Positions 27,422 through 36,938 of a stretch of DNA of 64,000 nt are shown here, piece after piece. The notes beneath the pieces were generated by a model that ran no database searches, was not told where the DNA came from, and saw only the letters and a program-made list of their open reading frames with translations. Made by a program: the position numbers and the translations under genes. Numbering within the stretch: position 1 is the first letter of the stretch; each line of letters starts with the position of its first letter. Source of the stretch: HGM04593 sp045636125 (lineage in GTDB: Bacteria; Bacteroidota; Bacteroidia; Bacteroidales; Bacteroidaceae); contig JAZTWX010000020.1 of NCBI GenBank assembly GCA_045636125.1, forward strand, positions 132,012 through 196,011. The letters are read 5' to 3'.

Positions 27422-28774
27422 ATGAACAATAGATTTTTATTGCCGCTGTTTCTCTTTTTGTGCGCTGCCGCGGGGTGGGCACAACCATCGCACAAGGCTC
27501 TTGCCGCGTTGATGGACGACGGTATTTTTGCTGTGAGCGATGCTTCGCTAGTGGTGTACGACCTCAGTGCCGATTCATTGATTTTTGCCCACCGCGAACA
27601 TAAGTTGTCGCGCCCTGCGTCGTTGCTCAAGGTGATAACCTCGGTGGCTGCAATTGAGAGGCTTGGTTGTGAGTATACAATGGAGACCCGCCTGTTGCAG
27701 AACGGCAGAAATATCTATCTGCAGGGTGCGGTGGATGCACTCTTCTCGTACGATGATTTGTGCTCGCTCTTGAATGCGGTGCCCGCGGGCAGCGTGGTAG
27801 ACACGCTTTTTGCCGACTGTTCGTTTATGGATTCCATATATTGGGGCCCCGGTTGGGCGTGGGACGACACACCGTGGGAGTTCCAGCCCTATATCTCGCC
27901 GCTTATGCTTTGTGGCGGGTGTGTCGAGGTGCAGGCGCGTCCGGCCGAAAGGGGGCTTCCTCCTTTGGTAGAATGTTACCCTCCATCGGCTTTCTATACT
28001 GTGGTGAACGAGGCTGTAAGCGGTGCGGGTGACAAAAGGTTCACCATTATGCGCGATTGGCTCGACGGCACAAATGTCATACGACTGCGGGGAAACTGCA
28101 ATGCGCCGAAGAGCGAAAAGATGAATATGATCTACTCGCAGGACTATTTTATGGCCGTTGCGGCAGAGTACCTTGCGCAACGCGGGGTTGTGGTCTGCGC
28201 GGTGAGCAACGCTGCGGCTCCTGCCGGTTGCACCTTGCTTGGCGAGGTGCGCCGCCCGGTTGCCGAAATTGTGCAGGAGGCGCTGCTCGAAAGTGACAAC
28301 CTTTGTGCCGAGGCGTTGCTCTATCACCTGGGCTCGCTCTATGGCCGCCGCCCTGTGAGCCGCAAGATGGGTGTAGATATTCTTAAAGGTTTTCTTGAGA
28401 GCACGTTCGACATGCCCGAACTCTACGATATTTGCGACGGCTCGGGCCTTTCGCCCTACACTTTCGTGTCGGCCGATATTCTTTTGCAGGTGTTGAAATA
28501 TGCCTACAACCGAGAGCCGCTTTTCGATATCCTCCTGCAAGGGCTGCCTGTTGCCGGTGTCAGCGGAACTATGAAACACCGCTTGAAGGGTGGTGAGGGG
28601 TGCAGGAAGGTGTTTGCAAAGACAGGCACTGTAACAGGCGTGTGCACGCTTGCGGGTTACGCCCGTGCCTCGAACGGCAATATGCTTGCTTTTATAATAA
28701 TGAATAAGGGGTTGCCGAAAGCGCGCGCGGCACGCGCGTGGCAGGACAAGGTGTGCAACCTTCTTTGCCGTTAG
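27422..28774 (+). CDS. dacB: D-alanyl-D-alanine carboxypeptidase/endopeptidase (PBP4 type)
   Basis: A 450-residue class C PBP with a signal peptide (FLCAAAGWA, cut near residue 20). The serine-peptidase motifs are RPASLLKV (SxxK), LESDNLCAEALL (SxN) and FAKTGTVTG (KTG). It trims or opens peptide cross-links in the periplasm. The in-frame TTG at 27416 is ignored in favour of ATG 27422. The 3' end overlaps the convergent queG stop by 4 bases with no terminator visible between them. Confidence 0.93.
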   Translation: MNNRFLLPLFLFLCAAAGWAQPSHKALAALMDDGIFAVSDASLVVYDLSADSLIFAHREHKLSRPASLLKVITSVAAIERLGCEYTMETRLLQNGRNIYLQGAVDALFSYDDLCSLLNAVPAGSVVDTLFADCSFMDSIYWGPGWAWDDTPWEFQPYISPLMLCGGCVEVQARPAERGLPPLVECYPPSAFYTVVNEAVSGAGDKRFTIMRDWLDGTNVIRLRGNCNAPKSEKMNMIYSQDYFMAVAAEYLAQRGVVVCAVSNAAAPAGCTLLGEVRRPVAEIVQEALLESDNLCAEALLYHLGSLYGRRPVSRKMGVDILKGFLESTFDMPELYDICDGSGLSPYTFVSADILLQVLKYAYNREPLFDILLQGLPVAGVSGTMKHRLKGGEGCRKVFAKTGTVTGVCTLAGYARASNGNMLAFIIMNKGLPKARAARAWQDKVCNLLCR

Positions 28775-29697
28775 TCGCGGCACTTTTTAATAGCGTCTAT
28801 ATTGCGTCGCAAGAGCTCGTAGCCGGCACGTTCCACCGCGCTGCGTGAAAAGAGCTTATTATAGCGCTCCTCGGTGAGTGTGTACCACTCCTTGTCGCTC
28901 ATTCGTGACAGTTCGTCGCTCGCCTGCAGTTCGCGGGTGGTGCAGGGTGTTGCAAAATTGTTCCACGGGCAGGCTGCTGTGCAGCGGTCGCAACCGTAGA
29001 AGCAATTTCCCATCTTTTCACCAATGTTTTCGGGCAGTTCGCCGTGGTATTCTATCGTGAGGTAGGAGAGGCATTTGCGTGCGTCGAACCCGCTGGCGGT
29101 GAGTGCTCCTGTGGGGCAGCTGTCTATGCATTTGCGGCAGCTTCCGCAATGGTTCGCAGTGCAGGGCTCGTCATATTCGAGCTCGCAATCCAAAAACAGC
29201 TCTCCCAGGAAAAAGTACGAGCCTTGTCGCGGAATTATAAGCTGGTGGTTCCTGCCTATCCACCCGAGCCCGGCCTTTACAGCCCAGAAACGCTCCATCA
29301 CCGGTGCCGAGTCGCAGAACGGGCGGCCTTTGACGGCCTGCAAGCTGTTTATTCTTTGCAGCAGAAGATGCAAGCGGTCCTTTACAATCTTATGATAGTC
29401 GTGCCCCTGCGCGTAACGTGCAATGTGCAGGCGGTTCTCGTCGGGTGGTGTTTGAGCATAATTCAGTGCCACGCAAACAATGCTCTTGCAGCCGGGAACA
29501 AGCGCTTCGGGGCTGCAGCGCTTCTCGGCGTTGCGTTCGAGGTAGCTCATTTCGCCGTGCAGCCCTTTCTCCACCCAACCTGTAATCTTTGCAGACTCCT
29601 CGGGTGGAACATCACAGGCCTTTGCAATGCCACAAACCATAAAGCCGAGGCTTTTTGCCTCGGCTTTTATAAATTGTGAAAGTTCGTGCGGGTTCAT
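28771..29697 (-). CDS. queG: Epoxyqueuosine reductase
   Basis: A 308-residue cobalamin- and iron-sulfur-dependent enzyme that carries out the last step of queuosine synthesis in tRNA anticodons. Two 4Fe-4S motifs are visible: CGSCRKCIDSCPTG and CDRCTAACPWN. The N-terminal half has the usual VPPEESAKITGWVEKG and RYAQGHDYHKIVK segments. ATG 29697 overlaps the stop of the deacetylase gene (TGATG), so it is the third gene of the DUF2723 operon. It is a B12 user in a genome that also has a B12 riboswitch. Confidence 0.94.
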   Translation of the reverse strand: MNPHELSQFIKAEAKSLGFMVCGIAKACDVPPEESAKITGWVEKGLHGEMSYLERNAEKRCSPEALVPGCKSIVCVALNYAQTPPDENRLHIARYAQGHDYHKIVKDRLHLLLQRINSLQAVKGRPFCDSAPVMERFWAVKAGLGWIGRNHQLIIPRQGSYFFLGELFLDCELEYDEPCTANHCGSCRKCIDSCPTGALTASGFDARKCLSYLTIEYHGELPENIGEKMGNCFYGCDRCTAACPWNNFATPCTTRELQASDELSRMSDKEWYTLTEERYNKLFSRSAVERAGYELLRRNIDAIKKCRD

Positions 29698-30308
29698 CAC
29701 TTGAAGGTCTTGAATTCGTAGCCCTGTTCAAGCAACCAGTCGAGCGAGCGCGGGAGCGCGTAGCGCAGGTTGCTCTCGGAGCGCAACGAGTCGTGGAAAG
29801 TAATTATTGAGCCGTTGCGTGTGTAACGTTTCACGTTGGCAAGCACATCTTCGCCGTAGAGGCGGAAGCTGTAGTCGCGCGTCACAAGGTCCCACATTAC
29901 AAAAGTGTATCTTTTGCTCAATTCGTTGTACTGCGATGTGCGCAGAATACCGTGTGGCGGGCGGAAAAGGTTGCTGTGTATGAACGCATCGGCCTGGTCA
30001 ACGTTCTCTATATACCGCTTGGTGTCGGTGAAAAGCCCTTTCAGGTGGTTGAATGTGTGGTTGCCTACGCGGTGCCCACTCTCCACAACCTGCATATATT
30101 CCTGCGAGAACTTGTGCACGTTGTCGCCCACCATAAAGAATGTGGCTTTTATGTTGTAACGGTCGAGCAACTCCACCACCCACGGGGTGATAACGGGTAT
30201 GGGCCCGTCGTCAAAGGTCAGGTAAACGGCCTTTTCATCGGGGTTCATTCTCCACAGCGCCTTGGGGTAGAGGTTGCGGAAAAACTCGGGTACTTGCTCT
30301 ATGAACAT
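29697..30308 (-). CDS. Polysaccharide deacetylase (CE4/NodB-type)
   Basis: A 203-residue NodB-homology protein. The motifs are present in order: TFDDGP (catalytic Asp pair), GNHTFNH (metal-binding HxxxxH-type pair), RPPHG, MWDLVTRDY and ITFHDS with the catalytic His. It probably removes N-acetyl groups from an envelope glycan. No signal peptide is obvious, so it may act on a cytoplasmic-face lipid-linked substrate. It is 12 bases after the DUF2723 gene. Confidence 0.88.
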   Translation of the reverse strand: MFIEQVPEFFRNLYPKALWRMNPDEKAVYLTFDDGPIPVITPWVVELLDRYNIKATFFMVGDNVHKFSQEYMQVVESGHRVGNHTFNHLKGLFTDTKRYIENVDQADAFIHSNLFRPPHGILRTSQYNELSKRYTFVMWDLVTRDYSFRLYGEDVLANVKRYTRNGSIITFHDSLRSESNLRYALPRSLDWLLEQGYEFKTFK

Positions 30309-30320
30309 AAATTCTGCGGG

Positions 30321-33300
30321 TTAGATTTTAACTCTGCTGCGCCACTTTGAGTAGCTTTTATTGAGGCTGTTCTGCATTTCGGCCGCAACAGCTTTGCAGG
30401 CGTCGTTGCCTTTCTGCAATTCATCGATGATGAGCGTGCACATCTCTATTGCCATATAGCTCTCCTGTATGCTGTTCTCGAAACGGCGGCCGTTGAGGCT
30501 GGTGTACCATTCGAGGTACTCCAAGCGGTCGTTGAACAGCTCTTCGAGTATCTTGCAGCCTTTCTCCTCTTCGCCCATTACAATGTAAAGGCGGCCGATG
30601 TCTAACCCGCCGGTGTACATATCGTAGGGCACTATGCTTGCGGGCATCTCCTCCTCGATGCGGTCGAGCAGCTTGAGTGCCTTTTCCTGCTCGCCCTCGT
30701 TGTAGAGCTGCGAAGCAAGTGATGAAATAATGCGGCGGTGGGTATACACCATACGGCTTATTGTCTCGTCGGAATAGTAGTCGGGGTAGTCTTTGAAGCC
30801 TCCGAACTTGAAACGCTCCATCACATTGTCATAGAATGTCTGTGTGTCGGCTACAATGCTGTTGCCCTTGCTGTAACCGAGCTCCACCCAGTTGAAGGGG
30901 GTGATGCGGTAGGCAAGTCCCTCCTGTACGAAGAACTGTTTCAGCGAGGCGAGGTAATTCTCGTCGCCCACGGTCATTGACATGTACATGGGGCGTTCCC
31001 AGTTGCAGCCCGACAACATCTCGAGCAGCATAAGGTCGGAACGAGTGAGTTTGTTGCGGCCGGCGAGTGAGATTGCCATATATTCGGGCATCTCCTGCTG
31101 GTACTCTTCGGGGATTATCATGCCCGAGCGCAGAACCGCATCCCTGTCTATCTTTATGTAAAGCGTGTCGGTGGGGATGAGGTGGAGTTTCTCGTTCTTT
31201 GTGCGCACCCAGTTCTTCATTATGTTCTTAACCTCGAAGGGGTTGTCACCGTAGCGTTTCTTTGCGGCTTCGGGGTTGTCGCGGTAGAGCTTCTGTATGT
31301 ACTCTTTGTAGCGCGGTTCAATCTTCACCGACTCGTTGCTGTTGCCTGCATAGTCTATCCTCTCCCAGTTTATGGGTATTGAGGGCGAGTCGTATGCGGG
31401 GCGGCGCATCTGGTCTATGTACCAGTCGGTCTGCAGGTACGAAAGGTTGCACACTCTTGCGTCGGTGCGCACGCCCTCAACCTCCTGGTTGTACCACAAG
31501 GGGAAGGTGTCGTTGTCGCCGCAGGTGAATATGATGGGGTTGCCCTCTTGAGGCATAGAGTTCATATAGTTCTGTCCGAAATCGCGGCAGGCGTATCGTC
31601 CGCTGCGGTCGTGGTCGTCCCAGGTCTGCGACACCATTTGCAGGGGAACGAGCAGGCTAACTGCTGCCACTGCGGTGCTTGTGAGGGTGTTTTTCTTTTT
31701 CAACCACTCGGTTATTCCGGCTACTCCCATACCAATCCAAATTACAAAGGCGTAGAACGATGCTGCGTATGCGTAGTCGCGTTCACGGGGTTGCAGGGGT
31801 GTCTGGTTAAGGTAGAGTACAATTGCAAGGCCGGTCATAAAGAAGAGCATAAACACAACAAGGCACTGTTGCTTGCCCTCGCGTCCGCGGCGCATCTGCC
31901 ACAGGATGCCTATGATACCCAGTATAAGGGGCAGGGCGTAGAATACGTTGCGGCCCTTATTCTCTTTCATTGTTGTGGGTAGTTTTTCCTGGTTGCCCAC
32001 GAGCAGGTTGTCGATGAACGAAAAGCCTGTAATCCAGTTACCGTTCTCAAACTCTCCGTGGCTTTGGAGGTCGTTCTGCCTGCCCACGAAATTCCACATA
32101 AAGTATCTCCAGTACATGTGGTTGAGCTGGTAGTTTATGAAGAATTTCATATTGTCGAGCTGTGTGGGCATTGTAACGTTCACGGTGCGTCCCCACGGTG
32201 CGCGGTAACGCACAGTGCGTCCCTCGATTTTGCCGCCGCACCACTGCTCGTAAAGGTTTATCTCTTTTCCGCCCCAGTGCGCGTGCTCGTAGCTGTACAT
32301 ACGGGGGAAGAACATATTTTGTGCATATACAAGCTCCTGGTCGTGCCCGATAATCTCGTAGGAGTCCTTTTCGTCGGGTGTAGCCTTTGCTTTGGGTGCA
32401 TATTTTGGCGCGCCCACAATTACCTTTGGTACCCAATAGTCGCCGTCGGCCTTGCGGTCAATTTCCGAACTGTATGCTTGCCCGTAGAGCAGTGGGCGTG
32501 AACCGTACTGCTCGCGTCCCAGGTAGGCGCCGAGAGTGAAAATGTCCTCGGGCGAGTTCTGGTCCATAGGGGTGTTGGCCGCCGAGCGCACAACAATTAC
32601 TGCGTACGACGAGTAGCCTATCATTATCACCAGCAGGCACAGCAGGGTGGTGTTTATTGTGCGCAGGTTTATTACGTGCTTTTCGCCCTTGCGCCACATT
32701 ATTGCGCCGAATATTGCTGCAAGAACAATAATACCGAGCAACACGCTCATAACTCCGTAGCCGTAGAAGGGAATACCCAAAAGACCTACCGATGCTGCCA
32801 CGGCAGTAGCCAGCCATTTGCGCTCGCCACCCTTTTCGCTGAGGTAAAGGCCCCATATAAGTGCACCGCAAAGGAGCAGAATGTATGTTATGAGGCCTGT
32901 GTTGAAGGGTAGTCCCATAGCGTTTACAAAGAGCAGTTCGAACCATCCGCCCACCTTCACAACGCTGGGTACAATGCCGTAGAGAACCACAGCCACAAGC
33001 ACAGCCGAACCGGCGAGTGCCAGCAACGAGCCTTTAACGCTTGCCTTGGGGGTGCGTTTGTAGTAGGCTACAAGAACAATTGCGGGGATACAGAGGAGGT
33101 TGAGCAGGTGAACGCCAATAGAGAGTCCCACAAGGTAGGCTATAAGCACCAACCAACGGTCGCTGTGGGGCTTGTCGGCATTTTCCTCCCATTTGAGGAT
33201 GAGCCAGAATACCACCGCCGTGAAGAGCGACGAGTAGCCGTAAACCTCTCCCTCGACAGCGCTGAACCAGTAAGTGTCGCTCCAGGTGTAGGCAAGCGCG

Positions 33301-33677
33301 CCCACAAGGCCCGACCCTATGATGGTCACAAGCTGCTGTGTGGTTATTGCAGCATTGTTGCCCGCAATGAGCTTGCGGGTGAGGTGCGTGATGCTCCAGA
33401 AGAGGAAAAGTATGCCGCCGGCACTTAATATGGCACTCATATAGTTCACCATAAGCGCAACATTCTCGGGCTTTGCAAAAAGCGAGAAGAAGTTTGCGGT
33501 GAGCATAAAGAAGGGTGCGCCGGGGGGGTGTCCCACCTCCAGCTTGTTACCCGACAATATGAATTCGGGGCAATCCCAGAAACTTGCTGTGGGCTCCACT
33601 GTGAGGCAGTATGTTGCCGCAGCAATGACAAAGACCAGCCAGCCTGTAATGTTGTTTACAATTTTGAATTGTTTCAT
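30321..33677 (-). CDS. DUF2723 membrane protein, probable GT-C glycosyltransferase
   Basis: A 1118-residue protein with an N-terminal DUF2723 region of about twelve transmembrane helices (residues 10-660), then a large soluble region rich in Tyr/Asn and C-terminal helical repeats (LASQLYNEGEQEKALKLLDRIEEE, TPR-like, after about residue 985). The acidic motif near the first loop (SFWDCPEFI, residues 33-41) is where the GT-C catalytic Asp is expected. The family includes human TMEM260, a protein O-mannosyltransferase, so protein O-glycosylation at the periplasmic face is likely. The gene heads an operon with the deacetylase and queG. Confidence 0.85.
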   Translation of the reverse strand: MKQFKIVNNITGWLVFVIAAATYCLTVEPTASFWDCPEFILSGNKLEVGHPPGAPFFMLTANFFSLFAKPENVALMVNYMSAILSAGGILFLFWSITHLTRKLIAGNNAAITTQQLVTIIGSGLVGALAYTWSDTYWFSAVEGEVYGYSSLFTAVVFWLILKWEENADKPHSDRWLVLIAYLVGLSIGVHLLNLLCIPAIVLVAYYKRTPKASVKGSLLALAGSAVLVAVVLYGIVPSVVKVGGWFELLFVNAMGLPFNTGLITYILLLCGALIWGLYLSEKGGERKWLATAVAASVGLLGIPFYGYGVMSVLLGIIVLAAIFGAIMWRKGEKHVINLRTINTTLLCLLVIMIGYSSYAVIVVRSAANTPMDQNSPEDIFTLGAYLGREQYGSRPLLYGQAYSSEIDRKADGDYWVPKVIVGAPKYAPKAKATPDEKDSYEIIGHDQELVYAQNMFFPRMYSYEHAHWGGKEINLYEQWCGGKIEGRTVRYRAPWGRTVNVTMPTQLDNMKFFINYQLNHMYWRYFMWNFVGRQNDLQSHGEFENGNWITGFSFIDNLLVGNQEKLPTTMKENKGRNVFYALPLILGIIGILWQMRRGREGKQQCLVVFMLFFMTGLAIVLYLNQTPLQPRERDYAYAASFYAFVIWIGMGVAGITEWLKKKNTLTSTAVAAVSLLVPLQMVSQTWDDHDRSGRYACRDFGQNYMNSMPQEGNPIIFTCGDNDTFPLWYNQEVEGVRTDARVCNLSYLQTDWYIDQMRRPAYDSPSIPINWERIDYAGNSNESVKIEPRYKEYIQKLYRDNPEAAKKRYGDNPFEVKNIMKNWVRTKNEKLHLIPTDTLYIKIDRDAVLRSGMIIPEEYQQEMPEYMAISLAGRNKLTRSDLMLLEMLSGCNWERPMYMSMTVGDENYLASLKQFFVQEGLAYRITPFNWVELGYSKGNSIVADTQTFYDNVMERFKFGGFKDYPDYYSDETISRMVYTHRRIISSLASQLYNEGEQEKALKLLDRIEEEMPASIVPYDMYTGGLDIGRLYIVMGEEEKGCKILEELFNDRLEYLEWYTSLNGRRFENSIQESYMAIEMCTLIIDELQKGNDACKAVAAEMQNSLNKSYSKWRSRVKI

Positions 33678-33742
33678 CTATATTCTGTTGTTTTTCTTTC
33701 GGGCGAAAAAGGGAAAAGAGTGTTCCTCCCCCTAAAATTGTG

Positions 33743-33774
33743 CAAATTTACCTAAACGGCGGGAGATGAGCAAG
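33743..33774 (-). promoter_or_regulatory. Promoter for the DUF2723 operon
   Basis: On the minus strand CTTG at 33774-33771 is followed after 20 bases by TAAATTTG at 33750-33743, an exact -7 element. Start of transcription would be near 33736, about 60 bases before the gene. Confidence 0.65.
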
Positions 33775-33793
33775 AAAAATATAATAAACAGTG

Positions 33794-36040
33794 TTAAAGA
33801 GGGTCCACGTCGCAGTAGATGTCAACCGAACGGTATTTTGCCATCTGCGCAAAGGCCTGCTGGGTGGCTGCAAGCACCTCGTTCACTTTGTATTGCGAGA
33901 GTGAATTTTCAACCTTCAGCATAATTTTGCGTATATATTGCTGCTTCACGCGTGCAACAGGCGGGAGGTCGGGGCCCATTATGCGCTCCTGGAAAATGTT
34001 GCGCAACTGCACGGCCAAGAGCTCGGAAAACTCTTCGAGTACCTTTGCGTCGCGGTGTTTTGCATATATGTAAACCAACCGGTAAAAAGGTGGATAATGG
34101 AAAAGCATGCGCTCGCCCAGTTGCGTGTTGTAGAACTGTGCATAATCGTTGCTCACAATGTGCGGGATAACCGGTGCATCGGGCATTTTGGTCTGCAGAA
34201 TAACCTTTCCCTGCCCGTTCTTGCGGCCTGCGCGGCCTGCAACCTGTGCCATAAGCTGGAAGGCTCGTTCGGTGGCGCGGAAATCGGGGTAGTTGAGCAG
34301 TGTGTCGGCGTTTATTATGCCCACCACGGCAACGTTGTCGAAATCGAGTCCTTTCGACACCATCTGTGTGCCTATGAGAATATCGGTCTTTCCCTCCTGG
34401 AAACGGTTTATGATATCCTCGTATGCGGTGCGGGTGCGGGTGGTGTCGAGGTCCATACGTGCTATGCGGGCCTCGGGAAAGAGGTTCTGCAGCTCGTCCT
34501 CAATTTTTTCGGTTCCGTATCCCAAATATGTAAAATTGTTCTCCTCGCAGTTGGGGCAGTATTTAGGGGCGGGTATTGTGTAGCCGCAGTAGTGGCAGGT
34601 GAGCTTGCTGCTGTTCTTGTGCAGCGTGAGGCTCACATCGCAGTGTTTGCATTTTGGTACCCAGCCACAGGTGCGGCACTCGAGCAGCGGAGCGTATCCG
34701 CGGCGGTTCTGAAAGAGTATTATCTGTTTCTTCTCGTCGAGGGCTGCACGCATAGCATCGACAAGCGGGTCGCTGAACGCACCTGTCATACGTTTGCGGT
34801 GGGCCATATCTTTAATGTCCACTACCTCAATCTGCGGCATCTGCACGGCACGGTGGCGTGTGGTGAGGCTCACAAGGCCATATTTCCCTGTGGTTGCGTT
34901 GTAATAGCTCTCGATTGACGGGGTTGCAGTGCCCAGCAGTGTCTTTGCGCCGAAGAACGATGCAAGCACCATTGCTGCGTTGCGGGCGTTGTAGCGCGGA
35001 GCGGGCTCCTGCTGTTTGTAGCTGTTCTCGTGCTCCTCGTCAATAATTACAAGCCCCAGCCTTTGGAAGGGGAGAAAGAGTGAGGAACGCACGCCCAGAA
35101 TTATGTCGTAGGGTGTGTCGCTTGTCTGTTTTTTCCATATCTCCACCCTCTCGGCATCGGAAAATTTCGAGTGGTAGAGCCCTATCCTGTTGCCGAACAC
35201 TCGCCTGAGGCGTTCTATAATCTGTTTTGTGAGTGCAATTTCGGGTAGCAGATAAAGCACCTGCTTGCCCTCTTCAAGCGCCTGTGTTATGAGGTGAATG
35301 TAAATTTCGGTTTTTCCGGCCGATGTCACTCCGTGCAGCAGTGTCACGTTCTTTTGTTCGAAGCTCAGGTTTATTGCATCGAGAGCCTCCTGTTGCGCTG
35401 CTGTGAGCTTGTTGAGCGGTGCAGTGGGGGTGTAGCCTGTCTCCAAGCGTCCGATTTCCACCTCGTAGCTTTCAAGGATACCTTTGTTTGTGAGCTCTTT
35501 GTAGGTTGCCGGCTGCACCTGCGCTCTTTCGAGCAGTTTGTGCTTTGGCACCTCGTTGCATCCCCCTTCGAGGAATTGCGACATTTCGAGGTAGGTGGCA
35601 AGCAGACGCTGCTGTCGCGGTGCGCGTGCAAGCCCTTGCAGCACCAGTTTTATGCCCTTTTCATCGCGCATTTTTGCCGTGAGCCTTGTGCGTTGCTCGG
35701 TGCGTGGCTTGAATTCGCCTTTTAATCCCTGCGGGATGGCGGCTTTGTAAATATCACCCATCGGGCTCATGTAGTAACGGGCTATCCACTCCCACAGTTT
35801 GAGCTGTGTGGGCAACATTATGGGCGCCTCGTCGAGCGCCTCGTCGATGGGGCGCACCTCAAAGTCGGCAGGGACATTGTCGTGTGTCGATGCCACCATT
35901 GCCGTGTAGTGCTTCTTTTTGCCGAGTGGAACGCTTACGCGACACCCGGCCTGCACCTTCTCCTGCAGCTCTTGCGGTATGCTGTATGTGTAGCTGCCGG
36001 GGAGGGGCAATGGTAATATGACTTCTGCGAACTTTGCCAT
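33794..36040 (-). CDS. priA: Primosomal replication-restart helicase PriA
   Basis: A 748-residue superfamily 2 helicase that reloads the replisome at stalled forks. An N-terminal fork-binding domain (about 1-105) and a winged helix precede the motor. Walker A is GVTSAGKTEIY, Walker B is DEEHENSYK. The zinc-binding insert has the eight-cysteine pattern CRTCGWVPKCKHC and CHYCGY...CPNC, and motif VI contains QVAGRAGR. All parts are intact. Confidence 0.96.
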   Translation of the reverse strand: MAKFAEVILPLPLPGSYTYSIPQELQEKVQAGCRVSVPLGKKKHYTAMVASTHDNVPADFEVRPIDEALDEAPIMLPTQLKLWEWIARYYMSPMGDIYKAAIPQGLKGEFKPRTEQRTRLTAKMRDEKGIKLVLQGLARAPRQQRLLATYLEMSQFLEGGCNEVPKHKLLERAQVQPATYKELTNKGILESYEVEIGRLETGYTPTAPLNKLTAAQQEALDAINLSFEQKNVTLLHGVTSAGKTEIYIHLITQALEEGKQVLYLLPEIALTKQIIERLRRVFGNRIGLYHSKFSDAERVEIWKKQTSDTPYDIILGVRSSLFLPFQRLGLVIIDEEHENSYKQQEPAPRYNARNAAMVLASFFGAKTLLGTATPSIESYYNATTGKYGLVSLTTRHRAVQMPQIEVVDIKDMAHRKRMTGAFSDPLVDAMRAALDEKKQIILFQNRRGYAPLLECRTCGWVPKCKHCDVSLTLHKNSSKLTCHYCGYTIPAPKYCPNCEENNFTYLGYGTEKIEDELQNLFPEARIARMDLDTTRTRTAYEDIINRFQEGKTDILIGTQMVSKGLDFDNVAVVGIINADTLLNYPDFRATERAFQLMAQVAGRAGRKNGQGKVILQTKMPDAPVIPHIVSNDYAQFYNTQLGERMLFHYPPFYRLVYIYAKHRDAKVLEEFSELLAVQLRNIFQERIMGPDLPPVARVKQQYIRKIMLKVENSLSQYKVNEVLAATQQAFAQMAKYRSVDIYCDVDPL

Positions 36041-36059
36041 CTCTCTCTCTTTGCTTGTG

Positions 36060-36091
36060 CGAATTTATTAAAAAGCTCCCAATGTGCCAAA
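36060..36091 (-). promoter_or_regulatory. Promoter for priA
   Basis: On the minus strand TTTG at 36091-36088, 20 bases, then TAAATTCG at 36067-36060, with one mismatch to TAnnTTTG. It lies about 20 bases before the priA start codon. Confidence 0.6.
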
Positions 36092-36125
36092 AGTTTCGGC
36101 AAAATGGGCGTTTGTCTATAAATTT

Positions 36126-36163
36126 TATGAGGCTGAACCTAATGTGCGGTTCAGCCTCATAAA
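36126..36163 (-). terminator. Terminator after the small outer-membrane barrel gene
   Basis: Arms TATGAGGCTGAAC and GTTCAGCCTCATA pair perfectly around a ten-base loop and are followed on the minus strand by AAATTTATAG. It is 18 bases after the barrel gene and also faces away from priA. Confidence 0.78.
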
Positions 36164-36180
36164 AGTGGTTGCAGCTCTTG

Positions 36181-36786
36181 TTAGAAAATATATGCTGCCG
36201 ATATTTGCCATGTGTTTACCTTTGAACCTTTTACGTAGTCCCAAGTGCCCCCTGTGGGGTCGGATTTGAACTCGCCGGTGTTGCCAAGAGCAATATTGTA
36301 GTTTACGTGCAATTGAATTTTGCTCAACACTGTTGCTCCCAAGCCGAGGTTGAGGCTGAGGTTGCTCTTTTTGTATTCCCACTGTGCAACGGAATTAAAT
36401 GTCTCTTTGCCGTCGCCAATTACCCAACCAAATTGCGGACCTGCTGCAATAAAAGGCTCCAGGAATTTGTTAACGAGGGGGATAGAGAGCTCGTAGCGCA
36501 GGTAGAGGGGAATTTCCAAGCTATGGCGTGTGACGTCTTTGCCGCCAAATTCCGAACCGCTCTGCGAGTAGAGGATGTTACCCTCGATTCCGAGTCCCAC
36601 GATAGGGAGCATTACTTTTGCCATAGGGCCAATGAAGAAACCATTCTTTGCATCCTTTGCTCCCTTAATGTCACTGGGCTTGCCTGTAAGGTTCATACCG
36701 GCCTTTATACCCCAGTCGAACTGTGCAGACGCAGGTGCCGATACAAGAAGGCACAGCGCAAATGCTATTCCAAAAATCTTTTTCAT
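36181..36786 (-). CDS. Outer-membrane beta-barrel protein (PorT-like family)
   Basis: A 201-residue protein with a signal peptide (LLVSAPASAQ, cut near residue 21) and an eight-strand barrel pattern: FDWGIKAGMNLTG, then alternating hydrophobic strands, ending in the aromatic C-terminus QISAAYIF typical of BAM-inserted proteins. Similar small barrels are numerous in Bacteroidales and usually lack a known function. It is a single-gene transcript beside the secretion operon; a link to it is possible but not shown. Confidence 0.82.
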   Translation of the reverse strand: MKKIFGIAFALCLLVSAPASAQFDWGIKAGMNLTGKPSDIKGAKDAKNGFFIGPMAKVMLPIVGLGIEGNILYSQSGSEFGGKDVTRHSLEIPLYLRYELSIPLVNKFLEPFIAAGPQFGWVIGDGKETFNSVAQWEYKKSNLSLNLGLGATVLSKIQLHVNYNIALGNTGEFKSDPTGGTWDYVKGSKVNTWQISAAYIF

Positions 36787-36902
36787 AACTGTAATTTTTA
36801 TATTGTTTTAATCTCTTTTATTTCTCTTTCAATGGTTTTGTGCTTGCAAATTAAGTGCAAAATATGGTCAAATGCAAATTTTGTGCCCATTCTTTGTGTA
36901 AA

Positions 36903-36935
36903 CAATAAAGGAGCAGAAATTCCCGCTCCTTTACA
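36903..36935 (-). terminator. Terminator after gldN
   Basis: Arms AAAGGAGC and GCTCCTTT flank a loop of about ten bases, directly after the gldN stop. The T-run is short (ATTGTTTAC), so efficiency is uncertain. Confidence 0.6.
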
Positions 36936-36938
36936 TTG

